Source of the DNA: CAISIP01 sp037968655
GTDB taxonomy: Bacteria; Pseudomonadota; Gammaproteobacteria; Burkholderiales; Burkholderiaceae_C
DNA length: 11,094 bases
Direction of reading: 5' to 3'
Assembly (NCBI GenBank): GCA_037968655.1
Contig: JBBKVW010000256.1
Location: 1-11,094, forward strand
A program made the translations under genes and the position numbers. Position 1 is the stretch's first letter; each line of letters starts with the position of its first letter. The notes under the pieces were generated by a model that saw nothing but the letters and a program-made list of their open reading frames with translations, was not told where the DNA came from and did not search any database. Below, in pieces: positions 6,481 through 11,094 of the stretch.

Positions 6481-8148
6481 TCAGGCCGCCTGCATCGCAG
6501 CGGCCGTTTGAGGCACCCGCTGTGCGTCGGCCACAGTAGCCACCACCTGCGGCGCGACCTTGGCGGCCGCCTTGATCATGTCGGCCGCCTTCTCGGCAAT
6601 CATGATGGTCGGCGCATTGGTGTTGCCACCGACCACGCTGGGCATGATGGACGCGTCGACCACGCGCAGGCCCTGCAAGCCGTGCACCTGCAACTGCGCA
6701 TCGACCACGTCCATCGCACCACTGCCCATGCGGCAGGTTCCAACCGGGTGGTAGACGGTGTCGGCATGGTCGCGGATGAAGTGTTCGAGTTGCTGGTCAC
6801 TTATTGCCGAGGCCGAGGTGGCCGACTCCTTGGCGCCAATGCCGGTCAGCGCGGCTTGCTCCATGATGCGGCGGGTCACGCGCACGGCGCGGATCATGCG
6901 CTCCATGTCGTCGCGGTCGGCCAGGAAGTTGGGGTCGATCAGCGGTTTGGCCAACGGGTCCTTGCTGTCCAGCGTGAGCCTGCCGCGGCTCCTGGGTCGC
7001 AGTATGCAGACATGGCAGGAATAGCCGTGGCCCAGCACCGTCTTGCGCCCATGGTCGACTATTTTTGCGATGACGAAATGCAGTTGCATGTCGGGAATCG
7101 CCTCGTCGGGCGAACTCTTGAGAAAGCCACCTGCCTCGGCAAAGTTGGTGGTCAGCATGCCGGTGCGGTGGCGGCGCCACTCCAGCATGCCCTTGAGCAG
7201 ATGCGCCAGGCCGGTCGGTGAAATGCCGATCAGTTCGGTCACGCCGGGCGCCGGTGCCACCAGCACCACATCAGGATGGTCATGCAGGTTCTCGCCCACG
7301 CCGGGCAGGTCGTGCAGCGTGGCGATGCCGTTCTGCACCAACTCGCGGTGTGGCCCGATGCCTGACAGCATCAGGATCTGCGGCGACATCAGGGCGCCCG
7401 CGCACAGCAGCACCTCGCGCCCGGCCCGCAGTTGCTTGAGCTCGCCCTGGTGCAGGAACTCCACACCGACGGCGCGCTTTTTCTCCAGCAGGATGCGGGT
7501 GGTGTGGGCGCCGGTAAAAACCTGCAAGTTGGGCCGCGCCAGGTTCGGCGTCAGATAGCCCTTGGCCGCGCTCCAGCGCTCGCCGTTCTTGTGCGTCACC
7601 TGGTACAGGCCAACGCCTTCCTGCTCCGCCCCGTTGAAGTCGTGGTTCTCGCGGAATCCGGCCTGTTTGCCGGCTTCGACGAAAACCTGGCCGAAACGGT
7701 TCGGGCTGCTCAGGTCTTTCACGTTCAACGGCCCGCCGCTGCCGTGCCAGTCGTCGGCGCCGCGTTCATTGTTTTCGGCGCGCTTGAAGTAGGGCAACAG
7801 GTCGTCGTACGACCAGCCGGCGTTGCCTTCGGCGGCCCAGGCGTCGTAGTCGCTGCGATGGCCGCGGGTGTAGACCATCGCATTGACCGAACTCGAACCA
7901 CCCAGTACCTTGCCGCGCGGCTGGTAGCCGCGCCGGCCGTTCAGCCCGGCCTGGGGCACCGTATCGAAACCCCAGGAGGTGTCCTTTTTCTTGCTCAGCA
8001 GGGGCAGGCCGGCCGGGCAGTGGATCAGCACGCTGGTATCGGCCGGGCCGGCTTCGAGCAGGGCCACGTTGATCTGGGGGTCTTCGCTCAGGCGCGCTGC
8101 CAGTACACAGCCGGCCGAGCCGGCGCCGATGATGATGTAGTCGAACAT
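6481..8148 (-). CDS. GMC-family FAD oxidoreductase (choline/alcohol dehydrogenase type)
   Basis: 555 residues. It oxidises an alcohol, probably to an aldehyde or ketone, using FAD. The N-terminal FAD motif is IIGAGSAGCVLAARLSED with Glu32 at the end of the second strand. GMC signature 1 is GKVLGGSSSVNAMVYTRGH (79-97), signature 2 is GALMSPQILMLSGIGP (251-266), and the catalytic pair is His467 (VYHPVGTCRMG) with Asn511 (GGNTNAPT). It resembles BetA and long-chain or aromatic alcohol dehydrogenases; with no betaine genes nearby, choline is not assumed as substrate. There is no signal peptide. The start at 8148 follows GAGGAG (8159-8164) with 10-base spacing; the frame is open to 8238 but the FAD strand begins at residue 3. 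After the usual family end near residue 530 there is an Ala/Val-rich tail of about 25 residues. Divergent from the crotonase gene, which may share its control and pathway. Confidence 0.92.
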   Translation of the reverse strand: MFDYIIIGAGSAGCVLAARLSEDPQINVALLEAGPADTSVLIHCPAGLPLLSKKKDTSWGFDTVPQAGLNGRRGYQPRGKVLGGSSSVNAMVYTRGHRSDYDAWAAEGNAGWSYDDLLPYFKRAENNERGADDWHGSGGPLNVKDLSSPNRFGQVFVEAGKQAGFRENHDFNGAEQEGVGLYQVTHKNGERWSAAKGYLTPNLARPNLQVFTGAHTTRILLEKKRAVGVEFLHQGELKQLRAGREVLLCAGALMSPQILMLSGIGPHRELVQNGIATLHDLPGVGENLHDHPDVVLVAPAPGVTELIGISPTGLAHLLKGMLEWRRHRTGMLTTNFAEAGGFLKSSPDEAIPDMQLHFVIAKIVDHGRKTVLGHGYSCHVCILRPRSRGRLTLDSKDPLAKPLIDPNFLADRDDMERMIRAVRVTRRIMEQAALTGIGAKESATSASAISDQQLEHFIRDHADTVYHPVGTCRMGSGAMDVVDAQLQVHGLQGLRVVDASIMPSVVGGNTNAPTIMIAEKAADMIKAAAKVAPQVVATVADAQRVPQTAAAMQAA

Positions 8149-8300
8149 GTCCTGATGTCTCCTCTGTGCGCGCCCGCGGCGCGACCTGCGGCTAAAGTGG
8201 CGCTGCAGGCCAGCGCGCAGACGCGCGTCGGGCGGCAAGGCCAGTGCAAGCCGACAACCATAGACCAGAATTTCAACTGTTTTCTAAGGAGCCCACTTTA

Positions 8301-9119
8301 ATGCAACCCCCCGAAAACCCTGAGTCGCATCCCGAGGGCAGCATCGACTGCACCGTACAGGGCGACGTACTGTTGATGGGCATCAATCGCCCGGCCAAGC
8401 GCAATGGATTTACACCCAAGATGTTCGTCGAGCTCGGGCAGGCCTATACCCGGCTCGACGACGAGCCGGGTCTGCGGGTCGGCGTGCTGCATGCCCTTGG
8501 CGCGCATTTCACGGCCGGGCTGGACCTTCCGTCCATCGCGCCGCTGATGCGCCGCGGCGAAAAGGCCGTGCCGCTGGGCCTGGTCGACCCGCTGGACCTG
8601 GGCCAGGCGGGTTACCGCAGGCGCAACAAGCCGGTGGTGGTGGCGGTCAAGGGCATCACCTACACGCTGGGCATCGAGCTGATGCTGGCCGCCGACGTGG
8701 TGGTGGCGGCCGATGATTGCCGCTTCTCGCAACTGGAGGTCAAGCGCGGCATCATGGCTTCGGGCGGCGCGACCTTGCGCATGGCCGAGCGCGCCGGCGC
8801 CGGCAACGCGCTGCTGCACCTGCTGACCGGTGACGAGTTCGGCGCCGGCGAAGCGCTGCGGCTCAATTTCGTGCAGCGCGTGGTGCCGGCCGGCGAGGAA
8901 CTGGAGCTGGCACTGGAGATCGCCCAGGCCATCGCACAGCAGGCGCCGCTGGCGGTGGTTGCCACGCGCAACAATGTGCGCAAGGCGATCGAGTTCGGGC
9001 CGGTGGTGGCGATGGACGAGTTCATCGACGTGCAGCAACGGCTGTCCAACAGCGCCGATGCGGCCGAAGGCGTTGCATCGTTTGTCGAAAAGCGCGCGGC
9101 CCGGTTCACCGGAAAGTAG
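8301..9119 (+). CDS. Enoyl-CoA hydratase/isomerase (crotonase) family protein
   Basis: 272 residues. Acts on an acyl-CoA thioester in the cytoplasm, probably a hydratase or isomerase. The CoA/oxyanion-hole segments are ALGAHFTAGLDL (65-76) and KGITYTLGIELMLAADVVVAA (117-137). Glu126 and Glu146 are 20 residues apart, exactly like Glu144 and Glu164 of rat mitochondrial enoyl-CoA hydratase, so hydratase chemistry is plausible. One glycine of the GGG motif before the first Glu is replaced (TLGIE), and the GAGG loop reads SGGA. The C-terminus VASFVEKRAARF is typical of the family. The start at 8301 follows AAGGAG (8286-8291) with a 9-base spacer; an in-frame ATG at 8244 lacks homology. The substrate cannot be named. 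Divergent from the GMC oxidoreductase by 152 bp, in which no confident promoter hexamers were found. Confidence 0.92.
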   Translation: MQPPENPESHPEGSIDCTVQGDVLLMGINRPAKRNGFTPKMFVELGQAYTRLDDEPGLRVGVLHALGAHFTAGLDLPSIAPLMRRGEKAVPLGLVDPLDLGQAGYRRRNKPVVVAVKGITYTLGIELMLAADVVVAADDCRFSQLEVKRGIMASGGATLRMAERAGAGNALLHLLTGDEFGAGEALRLNFVQRVVPAGEELELALEIAQAIAQQAPLAVVATRNNVRKAIEFGPVVAMDEFIDVQQRLSNSADAAEGVASFVEKRAARFTGK

Positions 9120-9129
9120 CCGGCGCGTG

Positions 9130-9169
9130 GCCGGCCGATGGCCCCTTGCCAGCGCGGCCATCGACCGGC
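9130..9169 (+). terminator. Large hairpin downstream of the crotonase gene
   Basis: GCCGGCCGATGGCC (9130-9143) pairs with GGCCATCGACCGGC (9156-9169): 14 bp with one mismatch and a 12-nt loop, 11 bases after the stop codon. No U-tract follows. A second, exclusive hairpin can form from GCCGGC at 9119-9124 with GCCGGC at 9130-9135 (5-nt loop), using the same left arm. Likely a 3'-end or Rho-linked structure separating crotonase from ohr. Confidence 0.45.
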
Positions 9170-9215
9170 ATGCATACTTCTCGGGACGTCTGCACCACGT
9201 GACATTGCGTTGCGC

Positions 9216-9234
9216 GGTTGCGGCAGCCGCGACC
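9216..9234. promoter_or_regulatory. Inverted repeat upstream of ohr, candidate operator
   Basis: GGTTGCGGC-a-GCCGCGACC, 9+9 bp with a single mismatch, about 83 bp before the ohr start. A TATTCAAT stretch at 9273-9280 is the best -10-like sequence downstream of it. It is GC-rich and does not resemble the AT-rich OhrR sites known from other bacteria, and no ohrR is in the window, so the binding factor is unknown. Confidence 0.35.
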
Positions 9235-9317
9235 ACCCTGTCCGCTGCGTGCTGCAAGCGGCGTTTTCAGCCTATTCAATCCTCCCCTGTCCGGGGCATG
9301 TTCAACAAGGAAAAACC

Positions 9318-9749
9318 ATGGTCACCAAAGTCGAGAAAGTTGTCTACCAAGCCCACGCCACGTCCACCGGAGGCCGTGATGGCAGTACCCGTTCATCGGA
9401 CGGATTGCTGGACGTGAAGCTGACGGTACCCAAGGAAATGGGTGGCGCCGGTGGTGGTGTCAACCCCGAGCAACTGTTTGCGGCGGGCTACAGCGCCTGC
9501 TTCATCGGCGCGATGAAGTTTGTTGCCGGCACGCAGAAGCTCGCACTGCCGGCCGATACCTCGATCGACGCCACGGTTGGCATCGGCCAGATTCCGGCCG
9601 GTTTCGGTATCGAGGTGCAGATGACGGTGAAAGTCCCCGGCATGGAGCGCGCACAGGCCCAGGCCATCGTCGACAAGGCGCACCAGGTCTGCCCGTATTC
9701 GAACGCCACGCGTGGCAACATCGATGTGACCATCACCCTGGCCGACTGA
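9318..9749 (+). CDS. ohr: Organic hydroperoxide resistance peroxiredoxin Ohr (OsmC/Ohr family)
   Basis: Thiol peroxidase that reduces organic and fatty-acid hydroperoxides in the cytoplasm, recycled through lipoylated proteins in characterised members. 143 residues, the standard length. The peroxidatic Cys61 lies in AAGYSACFIGAMKF and the resolving Cys125 in VCPYSNATRGN. Arg20 (GGRDGSTRSSDG) and Glu51 (NPEQLF) are the active-site Arg and Glu that orient the peroxidatic Cys. The motif set is that of Ohr rather than OsmC. The start at 9318 follows AAGGA (9307-9311) at 6-base spacing; the frame is open to 9138 but the extension is not family-like. It is a single-gene unit closed by a strong terminator. 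The usual MarR-type regulator OhrR is not beside it in this window. Confidence 0.95.
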   Translation: MVTKVEKVVYQAHATSTGGRDGSTRSSDGLLDVKLTVPKEMGGAGGGVNPEQLFAAGYSACFIGAMKFVAGTQKLALPADTSIDATVGIGQIPAGFGIEVQMTVKVPGMERAQAQAIVDKAHQVCPYSNATRGNIDVTITLAD

Positions 9750-9781
9750 CGACAAGCGCTGTCCCCGACGCGTTATCCTGC

Positions 9782-9815
9782 AAGGCCAGCCTCGACGATC
9801 GGGGCTGGCCTTTTT
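9782..9815 (+). terminator. Intrinsic terminator of ohr
   Basis: AAGGCCAGCC (9782-9791), an 11-nt loop, GGCTGGCCTT (9803-9812), with a run of five T at 9811-9815. The perfect 10-bp stem and U-tract make this the clearest Rho-independent terminator in the window, 33 bp after the ohr stop. Confidence 0.92.
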
Positions 9816-9818
9816 CAT

Positions 9819-9823
9819 GGAGG
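9819..9823 (+). promoter_or_regulatory. Shine-Dalgarno that sets the DUF2855 start
   Basis: GGAGG with an 8-base spacer before ATG 9832. It overlaps the alternative in-frame ATG at 9817, which therefore lacks its own ribosome site. It begins three bases after the ohr terminator T-run. Confidence 0.8.
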
Positions 9824-9831
9824 CCGAGCCG

Positions 9832-10971
9832 ATGAGCCATACCCAACTCGTGGTTAGCAAGACCGACATTGCGCAGACCCGCGTGCGCAATGTCGAGGAT
9901 GTTGCGCTGGCGGACGGTCAGATTCGCGTCGCCGTGGATCGCTTTGCGTTCACGTCCAACAACATCACCTATGCCGCCTTCGGCGACGCCATGCACTACT
10001 GGGATTTTTTCCCGAGCGGCGAGGAGGGCTGGGGCATCGTGCCAGTCTGGGGCTTTGCCGATGTGGTGCAGACCAGCCACGCGGGCGTTGCCGTGGGGGA
10101 GCGCCTGTACGGTTATTTCCCGATGGCCGAGCAGTGTGTGCTGCAGCCGGACCGGCTCACGCCCGCCGGATTCAGGGACGCTGCGGCCCACCGGTCCAGC
10201 CTGCACGCGGTCTACAACCAGTACCTGCGCGTGGGCAGCGATCCGTTCTACACCGCCGAGTCGGAAGACCTGCAGGCCTTGCTGCGACCGCTGTTCGTCA
10301 CCTCTTGGCTGATCGACGACTTTCTGGCCGACAACCATTTCTTTGGCGCCGCTGCCGACCAGGCACGGCCGGCCGCCATGCTGCTGTCGAGTGCATCGAG
10401 CAAGACCGCCTATGGCACTGCCTTCATGCTCGCTCAACGCAAGGGCATCGAGGTCGTGGGCCTGACCTCGGCAGGCAACATCGCGTTTTGCGAAAGCCTG
10501 GGTTGTTATCACCGGGTGCTGGGCTACGAGCAGCTGGATCAGCTGGCGGCGGACACGCCCTGCATCTACGTCGACTTCGCCGGCAATGGCGCCTTGCGCG
10601 GCGCGGTACACCGTCGATTTGCGGATCTGGCCTACAGCTGCTCCATCGGGGGCACGCATGTCGGCGAACTGGGCGGTGCGCGGGATCTGCCGGGGCCCAA
10701 GGCGACCTTGTTCTTCGCGCCGGCGCAGATCAAGAAGCGCCAGGGCGAGTGGGGCGCCGACGGCCTGGGTGCACGGCTGGTGCAGGGTTGGCGTGGGTTT
10801 CTCGCACGGGCGGCCGATGCGCGGTCGCCATGGATCGTGGTGCAACAGCATCTGGGCCAGGATGCGTTGATGCCGCTCTACCGGCAGGTACTCCAGGGCA
10901 AGGGTGATCCGCGCCAGGCCCACGTGGTGCATCTGCGCGACCGTGTCGGCGCGGCAGCGTCAGGAGGCTGA
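9832..10971 (+). CDS. DUF2855 family protein, MDR-like fold, function unknown
   Basis: 379 residues, recognised as DUF2855 (Pfam PF11017) from features such as SNNITYAAFGD (42-52), HYWDFFP (55-61), WGIVPVWGFADV and GERLYGYFPMAE. The overall order resembles a medium-chain dehydrogenase/quinone reductase: an N-terminal GroES-like half to about residue 150, then a nucleotide-binding-like half with MLLSSASSKTAYGTAF (183-198), strand EVVGLTSAGN (207-216) and YVDFAGNGALR (246-256). The MDR glycine motif (typically GxGxxG or AxxGxxG) is replaced by SSASSKTAYG, and no zinc-ligand set is evident, so cofactor use and reaction are unknown. No signal peptide or membrane segment. The start is ATG 9832, set by GGAGG. 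It follows ohr in the same direction but beyond a strong terminator, so co-transcription is uncertain. Nothing in the sequence links it firmly to peroxide defence. Confidence 0.88.
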   Translation: MSHTQLVVSKTDIAQTRVRNVEDVALADGQIRVAVDRFAFTSNNITYAAFGDAMHYWDFFPSGEEGWGIVPVWGFADVVQTSHAGVAVGERLYGYFPMAEQCVLQPDRLTPAGFRDAAAHRSSLHAVYNQYLRVGSDPFYTAESEDLQALLRPLFVTSWLIDDFLADNHFFGAAADQARPAAMLLSSASSKTAYGTAFMLAQRKGIEVVGLTSAGNIAFCESLGCYHRVLGYEQLDQLAADTPCIYVDFAGNGALRGAVHRRFADLAYSCSIGGTHVGELGGARDLPGPKATLFFAPAQIKKRQGEWGADGLGARLVQGWRGFLARAADARSPWIVVQQHLGQDALMPLYRQVLQGKGDPRQAHVVHLRDRVGAAASGG

Positions 10972-10982
10972 CGGAGGCTGAC
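10963..10982 (+). repeat. Tandem 10-bp direct repeat over the DUF2855 stop codon
   Basis: GGAGGCTGAC occurs twice in exact tandem, the first copy holding the TGA stop. It looks like a slippage duplication; the second copy lies outside the coding region and probably has no function. Confidence 0.7.
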
Positions 10983-11033
10983 CTGGCGGAGCCGACCGCC
11001 CGGCGGCCCCGATGGGCTGGACAGGGACGGGCG

Positions 11034-11093
11034 CTACTGGTCCTTGCTGGTCAGGAAGTCAATGGCCGGCAGCGCAAGTCCGCCAATTGACAG
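11034..11093 (-). CDS. Possible C-terminal end of a gene running off the window
   Basis: On the minus strand an open frame ends in LSIGGLALPAIDFLTSKDQ followed by TAG. 14 of its 19 codons end in G or C, like the neighbours, and it would be convergent with the DUF2855 gene. Nineteen codons are too few to name a family. The stretch 10972-11033 shows nothing recognisable. Confidence 0.35.
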   Translation of the reverse strand: MSIGGLALPAIDFLTSKDQ

Positions 11094-11094
11094 C

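Noticed and set aside
7432..8301. Plus-strand frame of 289 codons opposite the GMC gene
   Set aside because: The GMC signatures and FAD motif on the minus strand fully account for this DNA; the frame also runs into the crotonase leader.
9284..9296. CCCC-n5-GGGG stem before ohr as a regulatory element
   Set aside because: Four-base arms are too short to distinguish from background.
10134..10907. 257-codon plus-strand frame inside the DUF2855 gene
   Set aside because: A shifted frame of a well-supported gene, with Arg/Gly/Ala-rich composition typical of a shadow translation.

Overview
This is a high-GC chromosomal window (strong G/C preference at third codon positions, long spurious antisense ORFs) from what is most likely a betaproteobacterium of the order Burkholderiales. 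The placement is an inference from base composition and gene content (glutathione reductase, ArgE, AMP nucleosidase, Ohr, a DUF2855 protein). No phage, transposase, integrase, CRISPR array, tRNA or rRNA was seen.

Layout from left to right. (1) 1-1332 (+): glutathione reductase, missing about 25 N-terminal residues at the window edge. (2) 1369-2484 (-): a fusion of a glyoxalase/VOC-like N-terminus to two cupin domains, convergent with gor and divergent from argE. (3) 2591-3769 (+): acetylornithine deacetylase-type M20 peptidase. (4) 3863-4660 (-): a short-chain dehydrogenase-like protein without the catalytic YxxxK, separated from argE by a perfect 9-bp hairpin. (5) A 227-bp divergent intergenic region with two inverted repeats sharing a half-site. 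(6) 4888-6381 (+): AMP nucleosidase. (7) A 99-bp convergent gap that holds an apparent relic of an ABC-transporter ATPase, bracketed by an imperfect inverted repeat. (8) 6481-8148 (-): GMC-family FAD oxidoreductase. (9) 8301-9119 (+): crotonase-fold protein with both catalytic glutamates, divergent from the GMC gene. (10) 9318-9749 (+): Ohr peroxiredoxin, followed by a textbook intrinsic terminator. (11) 9832-10971 (+): DUF2855 protein whose Shine-Dalgarno starts three bases after the terminator T-run. (12) 11034-11093 (-): probable last codons of another gene that runs off the window.

The genes are mostly single transcription units in alternating orientation, so there is little operon logic. 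Two themes are visible: thiol/peroxide defence (gor, ohr) and small-molecule or acyl catabolism (GMC oxidoreductase, crotonase, cupin fusion). Nothing here amounts to a clear undescribed multi-gene system. The items most worth a second look are the ABC ATPase relic, the terminator abutting the DUF2855 ribosome binding site, the SDR with a replaced active site, and the VOC-bicupin fusion with altered metal ligands.
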